Part shown: positions 1 to 11,042 of the stretch, one piece after another
How positions within the stretch are numbered: the stretch's first letter is position 1
Layout: each line of letters starts with the position of its first letter
Assembly: GCF_958295425.1 (NCBI RefSeq)
Contig: NC_081151.1
Location: 21,657,452 to 21,721,451 of the forward strand
DNA length: 64,000 bases
Reading direction: 5' to 3'
Source: Solea solea
Lineage: Eukaryota > Chordata > Actinopteri > Pleuronectiformes > Soleidae
Made by a program: the position numbers and the translations under genes
Notes under the pieces: model-generated
The model's input: the letters and a program-made list of their open reading frames with translations, nothing else
Told to the model about the DNA's origin: nothing
The model's database searches: none

Positions 1-180
1 AGTGACACCTAAAGGTCAGACTGCAGATTGCACCAAACAGAGTTTGTGATTCAGACAACCACAGTGGCCTTTGTCTGTATAATAACAAGCTTCTGCTAAA
101 GTAAATAGAAACGACTTATTTTAAGGCTACAAAAACCCATACGTCTGTGCCAATAAATCCTTGTGAATGTGACTTACTGG

Positions 181-541
181 AGCTTTTCCATCGGCAACAG
201 TACCGGGTACCTGGTGTTTTGTTCGAGTACCTGCTCTGACGAGGTTCCAATCGTGCTGAGCCGATACTAAAATGTGACGTCAACAGACTGCCGGCCACCG
301 AGAGTGACGTCACTGGAAGAGAATCCACGGAACCACAACCCGTTCCGTGGCATCTCAGTTCAGTGACAAAGCACTGAACGATTCTCTGAACAAGTCTTTT
401 TAAATCACATGATTCTAATGATTCAGTTACACCCAAAACAAAAGTCACTAGTCTGTGCGGTTTGTGTCGCGTTGAAAGCGAAATCACGACAGTTTCACGC
501 TGAGTCCAGCCGAGTCGAGCTAGAACTGTATAATGAAAAAA
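181..541 (+). mobile_element. TIR element relic, left-truncated copy
   Basis: The sequence matches the complete element at 50033-50598 from an internal 'gcttttccat' onward. Shared blocks include the 'gctgagccgatactaaaatg' type segment (also in the 33.6 kb copy) and 'gattctaatgattcagttac'. It ends with a terminal-repeat-like GAACTGTATAATG. The left terminal repeat is missing. Confidence 0.75.
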
Positions 542-1532
542 GAAAAAAAACAAGAGACCGCCGCAGTGGTGATATTCAGAGCCGACAGAAGAAGAAAATT
601 AACACAGATCTGACGCCTTCACGACAACAACAACAACAAAACACTGTTTCATGTGACAGTTCTGTTTTTAACAAGCGACTTCTGTTCCCTCGTTTTCGTT
701 TGTTCTTTAAACGCTGCCTTATGTTTTGCTTCACGCTTTCTCCTTCTGAAAAAACCGGACCACTGATTTCTGATGATGACTGTGAAAAGAGAGGATACAA
801 AAGAAAGGAGGCGTTAGTGATGAATAGCAGAGGTCTTCTGTGAGGTATGGTCAATCTCTCAAAGACATGGATTTGTTAGGCGACGATGAGAGGGGACGCT
901 GAACCGCCGCCCTCGACTCACACACTATCGGACGCCTGAGTCTCGGGAGCTCGGGGCGCGGCGCTGCCAGAGGGACAATCGTTAAAACGCTTCTCACCGC
1001 CGACTGTGAGAGCTTCGTGCGCGGGGACGGCACTTTTTCACTGCATCTGGACGAGTATTTAGCTGGAAAAGTTTCAATAGGTTTACGATCCGGGCCGCCA
1101 GCACCAGATGAGACGGTTTGTTGTGGTCTTATTTTGTCCTCGGCCATGAAGCCAGAGGGAGAGAGGGAGATCTGTCCAGACAGGAAGACGGAGGCCCGTT
1201 TTAAAGTGTCACATCCTTTCTCCACGGTCTTTGGCTGCACAGCTCGCCTCCTACAGTGGCTCTTCATTAAAAAAACAAGGACGCCAGAACATGCTGTGGG
1301 TTTGCTGCGCTGACACCGGCCCTCAGAGTGGAGCTGTGTACAAAGTGGGTCACAGACGGGTCAGGGGCCAGGGAAGCTGGTTTCTGGAAGAGAGAGTGCG
1401 TGTGTGTTAGGGCTGTCATTTTTCAAATATGGGGGAAAAATAGTTCACCTTAAAAGCCCATTTGAGGTAAATAAATAAATAAAAACAGTCTAGAAGGGCA
1501 TTAGACATTTTAAAGTAGTTACACACCTTGCC
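542..1532. other. attractin 3' flank or distal 3' UTR, no gene recognised
   Basis: A GC-rich patch with several CpGs lies at about 885-1110. Short open frames on both strands show no recognisable protein. I could not tell whether it belongs to the attractin 3' UTR or to intergenic DNA. Confidence 0.5.
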
Positions 1533-1879
1533 CTAATGCTGCATTTCCATCGTATGCGATTTTTCGCATCACTTTGCGCCCGTTTCTTTTTTTTGCGTAC
1601 ATCTCGTCGCCGCATTTTAACATAAATAACGTGTAATTCTTTTCGCCATCAACCAAAGGAGTAAACGGTGAAACTCGCCAAGTGGTGTCCGCCTCCGTAT
1701 GACGGTGGTTTCTTCTCCACAAGAGATAGAGAGACAGAGCGTAAAGTGTCCACACACAAACATTATACGTTTTCAGAGTCTGACAAGCTGGAACGCACGT
1801 GACGAATGCGAGAGTCTCGTCTGTGTGTTGACTTCGTATGTAAACTTGTCGCGTGACGCCGGCGTGAACGCAGCATTAG
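1533..1879. mobile_element. MITE-like element with terminal inverted repeats
   Basis: The left end CTAATGCTGCATTTCC and the right end, which read on the minus strand is CTAATGCTGCGTTCAC, form terminal inverted repeats around 347 bp of non-coding sequence. No clear target duplication is visible. It lies in the attractin 3' flank or distal 3' UTR. Confidence 0.65.
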
Positions 1880-2149
1880 AGCCTCTCTGAACGTCCTCCT
1901 GGAAAGAATAAGACACACAAGCGAAACCGTCCTCCTGAGCGGACAACGGCGACACGAGTGCAACGGGGAAAAAAACGCAACATGTGGAGAATTCAACGGA
2001 CAAATGTGCGACTGATCTGTGCGGCGGCGGCGACTACAATCCCAACATTTGCAACAGGATAACGCGCGACATAATATCTGTTCCAACTTGATTTTGGTGG
2101 GAAAAGCGACAGCCCTGATGTGTCTTCCTGTGTGTGCAACTCAACACGT

Positions 2150-2705
2150 CCAGTTTACTCCTGCCTCCAGATAAACACGAGAAAAACAAACCGAAAAGAA
2201 AAAAAAGGAACAAAAACAATAACTTAGGTAAAACGACTCTGCAACACAACGCGCGGCAAAGTCTCTGGATCTCTCAAAAAACTACGAGATGATGATCTCT
2301 TCTAGCAGCAAGCCGTGGCCGCCTCGACATTAACAAGGCGGTGTCGACAAATGTAAAATGTCTGTTGTTTTTTTTGACGGGAAAAGGTGGAGGAAGCACC
2401 CGTGTCTTTTGTCCCTCCCTCTCCTGCTCCCCCCTTTTCCTCCGTGTCCACTTTCTGTCACTCAGTTCCAGGGGATGAAAAAAAGTTCCTGCAGGCGTGG
2501 AGACGGAGGCCTCGGTCCGCTGGACGACTTGTCCTCTCAACACTGTCCCGTGTCCCAGCATGCACTTCTCCCGGCCAGAGCGGAGCCTGGCGGGGAGTCT
2601 GTTCAGGAGGGGGGCGGCGGAGGCAGAGGGGCTGATGGGAGAAGAGTAGAGAGCGTCGGGCTGGGAATGGCGGCGGAGGACGAGGACGAGGACGGGGGGG
2701 CGTGG
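2150..2705 (-). other. atrn: attractin 3' UTR (proximal part; 3' end not determined)
   Basis: The sequence after the stop codon must begin the 3' UTR. It starts C-rich (CCTCCGCC-type runs in the transcript sense at about 2580-2700) and becomes mixed further on. No AATAAA or ATTAAA on the minus strand is seen between 1 and 2705. The only weak variant noted is AGTAAA at 2154-2159, so the cleavage site could be there or beyond the window. The left boundary given here is provisional. Confidence 0.4.
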
Positions 2706-2830
2706 TCAGATGCAGGTGGACGGTTGTGCGCTGGGCTGCTGTTTGCGGTTCCTCAGGCCTCCGGACTTCTCCTTGTAGCCGACGCACATCTGCTGAGAGA
2801 CGTCCACCAGCGCACTGGCCACCGCCAGAC
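2706..2830 (-). CDS. atrn: attractin, terminal coding exon (C-terminal 40 residues and stop)
   Basis: This exon encodes the extreme C-terminus of attractin, a single-pass membrane protein whose mammalian orthologue (mahogany) acts in agouti/melanocortin signalling and myelin maintenance. On the minus strand it starts after a CAG acceptor at 2831-2833. The first two bases complete a Gly codon split with the preceding exon, then 40 codons run from LAVASALVDVSQQM through KEKSGG and RNRKQQP to a PSTCI end and TGA (2706-2708). From memory, mammalian attractin has the same blocks (ASALVD, SQQM, YKEKSG, RNRKQQP) and ends in GTCI, while attractin-like 1 ends in GTCV with a different middle. Identification rests on recalled family sequence, not a search. 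The acceptor is unusual: (TG)13 sits between a 10-base pyrimidine tract and the CAG. Confidence 0.9.
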
Positions 2831-2832
2831 CT

Positions 2833-2859
2833 GCACACACACACACACACACACACACA
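2833..2859 (-). repeat. (TG)13 microsatellite abutting the last-exon 3' splice site
   Basis: Thirteen CA units on the plus strand read as (TG)13 in the transcript, immediately followed by CAG and the last attractin exon. The only pyrimidine tract (TCTTCTCTTT, 2859-2868) is pushed upstream of the repeat. Confidence 0.95.
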
Positions 2860-3046
2860 AAGAGAAGATATTTTACTCACAAATATTTAAAATTACGTTA
2901 AAAAATATGGATATTTTGTGATTCCACAGCTTTAAAAGTGCAAAGATGTCACAGATTAAAGCCTTTCTCCTGTTGCTATGAAAGAAAAAAGGATTTTAAC
3001 TCAAGCAATTTCAATTAAATTAGGATATTTTTAGAAAAATACAGTG

Positions 3047-3366
3047 TAGAGCCGCAACTAACGATTCTTTTCTCGATTAATCGCTTGGTCCATAAAATGT
3101 CAGAAAACCTTCAAAAATGTTGATCGGTGTTTGTCAAAACCTGGACACGATGATGTTCTCAAATGTCTTGTTTTGTCCCCAAAAACCAAAATGACTCATT
3201 ATTAAGGATTTCTTTGTGATCCAGAGCAAAGGCATTATGAAAATATTCACATTTCAGAATCTTAGACAGTCAGAAATCCTGTTTTAATCATGAAAAAAAG
3301 CTTCAAACGGAATCAATCAAAAGAGTTGTCGGTTAATTTAGTAATCGATGAATTGTTTCAGCTCTC
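3047..3366 (+). mobile_element. non-autonomous hAT-type element, intact ends
   Basis: The element begins TAGAGCCGCAAC and ends GTTTCAGCTCTC. It is flanked by an exact 8-bp duplication ATACAGTG (3039-3046 and 3367-3374). An 8-bp duplication with short TIRs is the hAT signature. The interior carries 'cataaaatgtcagaaaac' and 'caaatgtcttgttttgtcc' blocks shared with the other copies and has no coding capacity. Confidence 0.9.
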
Positions 3367-3381
3367 ATACAGTGTATTCTG

Positions 3382-3386
<5 letters not shown>

Positions 3387-3431
<45 letters not shown>
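3387..3431. repeat. (AT)n run
   Basis: A TA/AT dinucleotide array lies just right of the hAT element and its target duplication. Confidence 0.93.
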
Positions 3432-3442
<11 letters not shown>

Positions 3443-3537
3443 GACACACCTGGATCCAAAACAGCCCCATTAATTCATCTTAAACAATCATTCGCAGCCT
3501 TTTTTATTTTATCATAAGTCAAACGTGGTGTAAAACT

Positions 3538-3573
<36 letters not shown>

Positions 3574-4869
3574 GTGAGACCATAAGACTCGCCGCGTAGG
3601 CAGGCGATCATTAACTCAAAGCACACTTCATTAACATTTATTAATACTCTCTGAGCCATGAAATTCCAATAAACTCCATTTATCTCCAAACGACGGGAGC
3701 GTTTTACGCCGATCGAGAGCTCGTAGCCGACGGCGCAACTCTTTAACTCCGGTGGGAGAATCTGGGGCCGGAGTCGGAGGAGAGTCTTGACTCTTCGCTC
3801 GTTTCCTCATCTCAGAGAGAAAAAAACATGCAAATGAGGCTCGGACACGCATCAGAAACAGCCGACGGAGGCTGTTGTTTTTGCAAAAGCAGCCATTTTG
3901 TGGACGCAGAGGTAGGAACCCCGACGACAGACGAGCAGCCGGAGGAAACGACGGCGAATAAGTTGAAAGCATTATTAGAGGAGACCCTCGCGGGCACCAG
4001 ACAACGGCAAGAACATGGTCTCCACAAAAGCTGCCCGAGGGAGAGCTCCGCCGAGAGCCGGGCCTAGTGTTGTTAAGACAAAAAAGGACTGTGTCGTAAT
4101 TAATAAGGGCCTGGGGCGACTTCATGGTCTCAGGACTCACAACTGTGGGAGGCAAAGAGGCTTTGCAACAATAAAGGGATTTAAAATGGTTTCTGAGTCC
4201 TGCAAGGAGACAGTGGGTGGGAAGAGGAAAATAAACGCCAGGCAGGCGTTTATTCTCGGTTCCTACCAGACTGTCCAGGAATGAAAGGAGAACAGATACC
4301 GGGAGCGATAGGGAAGGAAGTGGAGCAAGCGGATCAAAAGAAGCCAGATGGACTCAATTGTCAGAGCAGTTTAGGAGAGGAAATAAGGGTTTAGTGTTAC
4401 ACCGAGAGGAGAAGAGAGGTTGATAAACAGCAGACAACATGTAAGCAGACGCACGATGAAAGGGGGAGAACGAGAGAGAGGCTGCAGAACAGAGGAGGAG
4501 AACCGACAGCGACAAAAGACAACAGAGAGCAACAACGGCAACAAGACCAATCCTTCACTGGTCCGCAGCTTTGCAAGAAGCGATTCATTAAAAATGAGCC
4601 AATAAAGTTGTTTTCAAAGCATCTGTGAGAATGAAAATACTTTTCTGCCAAAGAACTGTCTGCCCCGGTCCAGATTCACTGTACTTCTCTAATACTTTTC
4701 TTTATTCTGAGCGCCACTGTGTTGTTCTTTTCTTCTTGTTCTTCCTTTGGACGGAAGATCCGACTGTGACACGATCAAAGGCAGAGACGGACGATCCATC
4801 CGTCCGTCTACTGCTGTATCCTCCACATAAAGGGCCGTAAGGCGGGGTTCAAGGACAGGTCACAGGTCT

Positions 4870-5003
4870 TTAGGCAGTTTAGAGTCAAATCAACCTCTGC
4901 ATATTGTTGGACTGCGGGAAGGAAACCCACGCACACACGGGCCACGGACCGAGGTCTTATTTGGCTGCAAGGCAACAACGCTAACCGCGACTCCGCCGTG
5001 TGG
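4870..5003. mobile_element. SINE-like repeat fragment
   Basis: It contains 'agtttagagtcaaatcaacc', 'aaacccacgcacacacggg' and 'gcaaggcaacaacgctaacc', diverged from the copy at 29.4 kb. Confidence 0.5.
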
Positions 5004-5051
5004 ACACAGGTGACTAAGTGGTAATCGTTGAATTCAGCGGCTGCGTCTTAC

Positions 5052-5166
5052 CAGACTGTCCTGGAGGAGGGATGCCTCCGGTGCCCCGGGGTAACCGCAC
5101 AAAGATGGAGAGCACGGCGGCTTTGTTGCCAAAGCACGGCTCCAGGGCGATTGGTTTCGGGACAGA
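5052..5166 (-). CDS. atrn: attractin, penultimate coding exon (cytoplasmic tail)
   Basis: The exon carries 38 full codons plus the first base of a Gly codon. It begins SVPKPIALEPCFGNKAAVL and ends RLPRGTGGIPPPGQSG. The acceptor on the minus strand is a good pyrimidine tract followed by CACAG; the donor is GTAAGA (5046-5051). Phase 0 at the start and phase 1 at the end match the neighbouring exons exactly. The PKPIALEPC, FVRLPRG and GGIPPPGQSG blocks are hallmarks of the attractin/attractin-like tail, and LEPCFGNKAAVL favours attractin over attractin-like 1 (from memory). A (GT)18 repeat lies about 66-101 nt upstream of the acceptor in the transcript. Reading through the donor would add KTQPLNSTITT and stop at 5014-5016, so intron retention would give a shorter tail. 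Confidence 0.92.
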
Positions 5167-5230
5167 CTGTGAAAGAGGGAAAGCAGATAAAGTATTAAGA
5201 CACATCAGAAGCTTCTCAAGGAACCTGGTG

Positions 5231-5231
<1 letters not shown>

Positions 5232-5267
<36 letters not shown>
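5232..5267. repeat. (AC)18 microsatellite upstream of the penultimate exon
   Basis: This is a pure dinucleotide array, (GT)18 in the attractin transcript, lying 66-101 nt upstream of the acceptor of exon 5052-5166. Confidence 0.95.
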
Positions 5268-5268
<1 letters not shown>

Positions 5269-5634
5269 ATCTCTAACATGGAGATAACACAGGCTCTGCT
5301 GTTCCAGTGTGTGTCAGCAAAATGAACAGAAACCAAAACCACTTTCTATTCCCCGTTGAGATACACACACTGATCTGTGGGCACAAATTGGAAGCCCCCC
5401 CCCCCCATCTCACCCACCACCAAAATAACCCACTGTGCACAATTTCATGACAATGCTGCTTGTGTGCAGCGTGGGCCGCGAGTGGGAATCGAGTGGCGGT
5501 GCTTTGTGTCAGCGCTGTGCTGGCGCTGCAAACACACCCGACTCTCTCACACCGGGACGCGGTGTTTATCAGATACTCATCCATACGTGAGGATGAGCGG
5601 CTGTACCTGCGCTCATGTAAACACTGGCTCTATA

Positions 5635-5676
<42 letters not shown>
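5635..5676. repeat. (GCT)14 trinucleotide repeat
   Basis: Fourteen uninterrupted GCT units lie on the plus strand (AGC/CAG on the transcript strand) in an intron. Confidence 0.97.
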
Positions 5677-5677
<1 letters not shown>

Positions 5678-6024
5678 GCCTCCTGCAATATTCATAGGTT
5701 TACCTCGACAGAGGATATGGATATGGAGAGTGACACCGCCTCCTCGCCTACATACAGATAAGCTCACAGTTCTCTCCTACAAGTGAGGACTTGGAATTCT
5801 TGAATACTTGGGGCAGAAATCTGGACCATACTATCCTTGTTGGGACGTTTGTGAACCACAACCGTAACACGTGTGTCTCTAAATTTATAGGCTGCAGGCA
5901 GGAAATACTAGCATTTTAGGACAGAGGCTCTCTTTTCTAAGCTCCTCCCACCAGATGAGCACAAAAACTGGCGATCTCTCCATCTCTGAAAGGCTCCGTC
6001 CATATTGTCACATGTTTAATTGAT

Positions 6025-6216
6025 TAGGGCTGCAACTAACGATTATCTACCAATACTGCAATGTCAACATAAAGAAGTTTTCAAATGTCTTATATCCACA
6101 ACGCATTCCGTCTTAATGATTTCTTAAATGAAGCAAAGAAACCAGAAAATATTCACTTGTTAAAATGACATATTAAAAAAATATTCAAACTGTTCAATCG
6201 ATGATAAAATAAGAGC
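6025..6216 (+). mobile_element. hAT-type element relic
   Basis: It starts TAGGGCTGCAACTAACGATTA and retains the 'agaaaatattcac' block. The right end is eroded and the body is internally deleted compared with the 320-bp copy. Confidence 0.75.
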
Positions 6217-6549
6217 TGTTTTTCCCTCCGTTTCAACGCCATTATACTGCTGTGCAAACACATTTTACATTTTTTTTGCTATATTCAATTTCTGCTAATA
6301 ACTACCTCATGTGACCTTTAAAACACGACGGAGCATCACAACATGAGCTGAAAATATTAACTAAAGGAAATTAATAAATAGCAGTCTGTAGTAATGTACT
6401 AATTATTTAAAACGTAATTCTTTAAAAATGTTTTCTAACAGTAATGATTTGATTTGATTACTCAGTTCTATTTAGTTAAACAGCCAACAGATTGGTCAGA
6501 GTCTCCTGCCGCATGGACAAGATTTACCCAAGGCTGGGAAAAGACCACA

Positions 6550-6780
6550 CAAGTCTGATTTTAGTCAGACTAAGACAATAATTTGGTTTTCTTAATGTCA
6601 TGTAAACATGTAGGTCTGACTAAAATCGCGCTAGGCCAAGCTAGCTTATAGAGAGCTACAGCGCCACCTACGGAGGCGGAGTCACACGTACTCCTCCGCA
6701 TGTATACTCTGACTTAGCAAGTTGTCCGATTGCCTGTCTTAGTCGGACTAAGCTGGATTAAACTGTGCATGTAAACGTGC
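6550..6780. mobile_element. short inverted-repeat (MITE-like) element
   Basis: 'agtcagactaagacaat' near the left is repeated inverted at the right (plus strand 'gattgcctgtcttagtcgg'). The middle has 'agctacagcgccacctacgg', a short-dispersed-repeat-like block. Boundaries are approximate. Confidence 0.5.
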
Positions 6781-7620
6781 CGAGAGCCTTGAGGAGCAGC
6801 AGCAGAAGTCTCTTTCTCTTTCAGGTCACATGATCTACATTATGCTGATGGGTTATTATGGGATTGTTGATCGATATGTTACCTACTGCAGCTTTAAATC
6901 ACACATCACCTTTCACATTTGCCAGGAACTCTGGGAAATGACATTTTCCCTCATTAGGACCCGACTTTGGTCCCATGAGGTCAGCTGGTCCTGACAAGGT
7001 TGTTTATAGCAGACAACACACACACACACAGTGAGTGAGTGTGTGTGTGTGTGTGTGTGTACATGTGGAGCAGGGCAGTAATGATATTCAGGCTCTGACC
7101 CATTTTACACATTTATTCGGTGCTCAGTCTCTCTGAGGCTTACCTTTCATACAGGCAGGATACACAGTCTGTCACACAGGCAGCTGGGGAAGTGGCACAA
7201 AGACCTGGATGCCTCTGGGTGTGAGTGCGAGTGTGTGTGTGTGTGTGAGTGAATTTATACTGTACGTCTGTGTGTGTGTGTGTGTGTGTGTGTGCGTCTG
7301 CAGGGATTCTGTATTTACTCAGGGCCTTAAACACGTGTGTCTGCCTGTTTACAGTGCATCTCTTTTCACAGACAAATTCTGTGCGACTGTTTCAAATTGC
7401 ATGTGAAAGAAAACAAGTTTTTTTGGGGTTTTCTTTTTTAGTCTATATTATGTTCACTGTGCAGAATCTGTACATGCACCTCGGGAGGCAAATATGCAGG
7501 TACATGTTTTCTTCTTCCAAGTCAGCATAATGTATGAATACATTTCCTCTATACAGTCAATTTCACCAAAGGAACTAAATCCCACTCTCTCAATCTTTAC
7601 TGTGTCATCATAGTCTAACA

Positions 7621-7652
<32 letters not shown>

Positions 7653-7934
7653 AGCACCTGTGGGTTGCAGAGACGCTAATGCTCACATCTGCCAAAGTCT
7701 GCTCCACACTAGAGGATTTCCAAATCTGACTTGATTTGAAAAAACGGACACAACGAACTTTAGAGATATAAACAGACGCGGAGGCAGACTCTCAACTATT
7801 GTTTGTGCGATGTTTTGTGCTGAGAAACGCAAAAAAACAAACTGTGGATGAAGTCATGGCTGAGAAGACGGAATCAACTTGACTTGCTGTTCAGTCGTGA
7901 AATATTTGAAATCGGGAAGATTTCTCTGCAGCTA

Positions 7935-8296
7935 TTTTTTCAGAATTGATTAATCTGTCCATTATTTTCACGATTAATCGAGTAATCGCTTGGTCTATAA
8001 AATGTCAGAAAACTATGCTGTTGTTAAAAAAATGTTGATCGGTGTTCGTCAAACCTGGAATTGATGATGTTCTCAAATGTCTTGTTTTGTCCGCAAACCA
8101 AAATGATCCAGTTTTTAATGATTTCTTTGTTATACGGAGCAAAGAAAGCAGAAAATATTCACATTTAAGAAGCTCAAACAATCAGAAATCCTGTTTTAAT
8201 CATGAAAAATAAGCTTCAAACTGATGAATCGATTTTTTAAAATAGCTGACAATTCATTTAGCAATCGATTAATAATCGAGTAATTGTTACAATTGT
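7935..8296 (+). mobile_element. hAT-type element relic
   Basis: This near full-length copy has long shared blocks with the element at 3047-3366, such as 'tctataaaatgtcagaaaac', 'ttctcaaatgtcttgttttg' and 'cagaaatcctgttttaatca'. The terminal repeats are degraded, so the ends are approximate. Confidence 0.85.
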
Positions 8297-10093
8297 GTCT
8301 GTTAATCCCTCACACTATGCAATAATTTGGCTTGATAATCTCTTCAAATCAGCCTAAAATGCAAAGAAACGCGCGATTATGGGAAGGACCAGATTGGGCA
8401 CTGAAATCTAGCCAGTGTGGGGCAGGCTCAGGTTGATTTCAATTTATTAATCCCTTATGCAAGAGAAATTTCAAGTGTTTTTGTCAACCCACAAGAACAA
8501 TTTGAATGATTAAAAAAGTCTCTAAATGCTTAAAAATGAAGTTTCAAATCATGTAAATTTCTGATTATATGCCTAATCTTAACGTCTAACCTAAACTCTT
8601 ACCTGAAAACCAAGACTTAACCCTAAAAAAAGGCTTTTTTAACATGTAACAGAATGTGATGTCCTCACTTCCTGTGGTTTATGAGTTCTTTGGTCCTCAC
8701 AGAGACAAATGTTCGAGTTCACAAACCTGTGTGGAACCAAAGCCGGTTCACACCATCATTGTTTGTAGAGAACATTAACGGGAACACTCTGCTATTAAAG
8801 CCCATTTGAACCATTTTGGTCCCAGTTTTACAGCATACTTGACACAAACTCATTTCCCTCACATCAAGCTCATATTTAGGGAGACAAATAATACATTGTC
8901 ACTTCTCAGTAAAAGATCTAACCAAACGTCAACGCGTTGAACTGCATTTGTCACATTTGGTCACAGTGAAGTGGGAAGAAATATATAAAAAAAACAATAA
9001 TATGAATAAATACTGTGGAATTTAAGTGTTTGAATTCCTTGTGAGACGCTGCCAAAAAAGGCTCCACGAGCGCAAGCAAGGAGCTTCAATAAAAAGTCAC
9101 GAGAGAGGAGGGAGTGAACCGGATAAAAGTATCCTAATTAAACACTGAAATAGAGAAAATTACCATTTTGTTTTCCACCGGGCTGCAGCGAGAGCCAATA
9201 TTGTTCCTCGGGGCCATAAAATATTAATATCACTAACGGCTTTGTGTGAAAAATGAGTGATGAGTCAATAACTGCCAACAACCAAGCTCTCAGCACAAGC
9301 ATCATTTCTTTCCATTTTCAGAATCATGGCTGAAGAAGCTCATTATACGCCGCTGACAAGGGCGGCTGCTGAGGAATGGGAATAAGAAAAGTGACAAGTG
9401 CTCCGATAGAACATTAGGTGGTGCAATAACACACTCGGCTAATTTTGCTCCTCGAGTCCCCCGGTGCAGGAAAAGATGGAACAATTATTTTGGCCTTGTC
9501 AGAGTAACTGGGATTCGATGACTCCAGACTACACACGTCTGGGTTTTTTTGCCTCCGGCAAAATGTGCGTTTACAATTAAAAGAACAAATAAATAAATAT
9601 GGAGGCTGCGCCCGTGACAACATGAGCAAATCTGTTCTCTGTGTGCGGACAAAATAAATCAATGCATAAAAAGAAGCCGATTGGCAGCTTTTTAATTTTG
9701 CAGCTCAAGGCTGTTTTGGAACTCGTCTGCCAAGTGTGATCACTCTCGGCGCTGCTGCGTTTCGTTAGCGTCGCTCGTTTCACGTTCGCTCGTTTCTCAT
9801 TTCCTAAGAGCGGCGTCTCTGATTCAAGCCGAGGAGGAAAATGTGGGGTTTGCTGTCAGACTGTGACGATCAGTTAGGTTTACGCAAACAATGTTTCGTC
9901 ATCAGCAGAGGTGGAAAGACATGAATTAACTGAGCAGGGCTTTTGTGTACTATGTTGTTTGTTTGTTTGTTTGTTTGTTTGTTTTAAATACTGTACTTTA
10001 CTACATTTTAAATCACATCCATTAGTGAGTAAAAAAAAAATGTTGGCCTGAAAAAATGAAAAAATAAAAATCACGTACTGGAAACTTTGGCAG

Positions 10094-10634
10094 TGAATGA
10101 TGAGGACAGGTGAATGATGAGGACAGGTTAGGACAGGTGAGGACAGGTGAATGATGAGGACAGGTGAGGACAGGTGAATGATGAAGACAGGTGAGGACAG
10201 GTGAATGATGAGGACAGGTGAATGATGAGGACAGGTGAGGACAGGTAAATGATGAGGACAGGTGAATGATGAAGACAGGTGAGGACAGGTGAATGATGAG
10301 GACAGGTGAATGATAAGGACAGGTGAATGATGAAGACAGGTGAGGACAGGTGAATGATGAAGACAGGTGAATGATGAAGACAGGTGAGGACAGGTGAATG
10401 ATGAGGACAGGTGAGGACAGGTGAATGAGAAGGACAGATGAGGACAAGTGAATGAGGAAGACAGGTGAATGAGAAGGACAGATTAGGACAAGTGAATGAG
10501 GAAGACAGGTGAATGTTGAGGACAGGTGAATGTTGAGGACAGGTGAATGAGGACAGATGACGACAGGTGAATAAGGAGGACAGATGACGACAGGTGAATA
10601 AGGAGGACAGGTGAATGATGAGGACAGATGAATT
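10094..10634. repeat. minisatellite, 'ggacaggtgaatgatga' unit
   Basis: About 540 bp of mixed 17-bp (gaggacaggt + gaatgat) and 10-bp (gaggacaggt) units. The array becomes more diverged after about 10430 (gagaaggacag, gataaggagg variants). Confidence 0.95.
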
Positions 10635-11008
10635 GGCGTTAATTCCCTGAGGTGAGTGAGAAAGTCAAAGCATTTGTGACCTTTGACCCATGTTGACTGA
10701 TTCATTATGTGTTTAAACATTTGATTTTGTCAGCACTTTAATTTGTAAAGGTTTGCCTTTAATTAAAAACTATTCATGTGAGATTTGTGTCCACTTGTCC
10801 TTTTTGCACGACACAAGAAAAAAAGAATGTTATTCTAATGAAAATGAAAAGAATTATGTAAGAATTAACATTCTTTCTGATGTTCCTGAATCATATCGCA
10901 CTTTCTGTCAAAACAAAAATCCCAATTAGATATTCATTCTGAATCGTTCCGCCCTGGCCGTACTTTGCTGAGGAAGAGAACTTTTTGGATTTCCTTGCAC
11001 ATCACTTT

Positions 11009-11009
<1 letters not shown>

Positions 11010-11040
<31 letters not shown>
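11010..11040. repeat. C31 homopolymer
   Basis: Thirty-one consecutive C bases lie on the plus strand (G31 in the attractin transcript). The true length is likely uncertain because homopolymers are hard to sequence. Confidence 0.9.

Positions 11041-11042
<2 letters not shown>

Larger units (their letters stand above)
2831..5051 (-). other. attractin last intron (2.2 kb)
   Basis: This intron lies between the penultimate and last coding exons. It holds (TG)13 at the acceptor, a complete hAT-type element (3047-3366), an (AT)n run (3387-3431), (CA)n at 3541-3569 and a SINE-like fragment (about 4870-5003). Nothing resembling an extra exon is seen. Confidence 0.85.

Noticed and set aside
850..1290. 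GC-rich patch as a possible promoter or exon of a neighbouring gene
   Set aside because: Frames on both strands show no recognisable protein and no core promoter motif was identified, so it is left as unassigned flank.
2358..2921. 187-codon plus-strand frame over the attractin 3' end
   Set aside because: It is a shadow of the GC-rich 3' UTR and last exon on the opposite strand and runs through the CA array.
10022..10720. 232-codon minus-strand frame with repeated HLSSSFTCP-like units
   Set aside because: It is a translation of the 'ggacaggtgaatgatga' minisatellite, without independent coding evidence.
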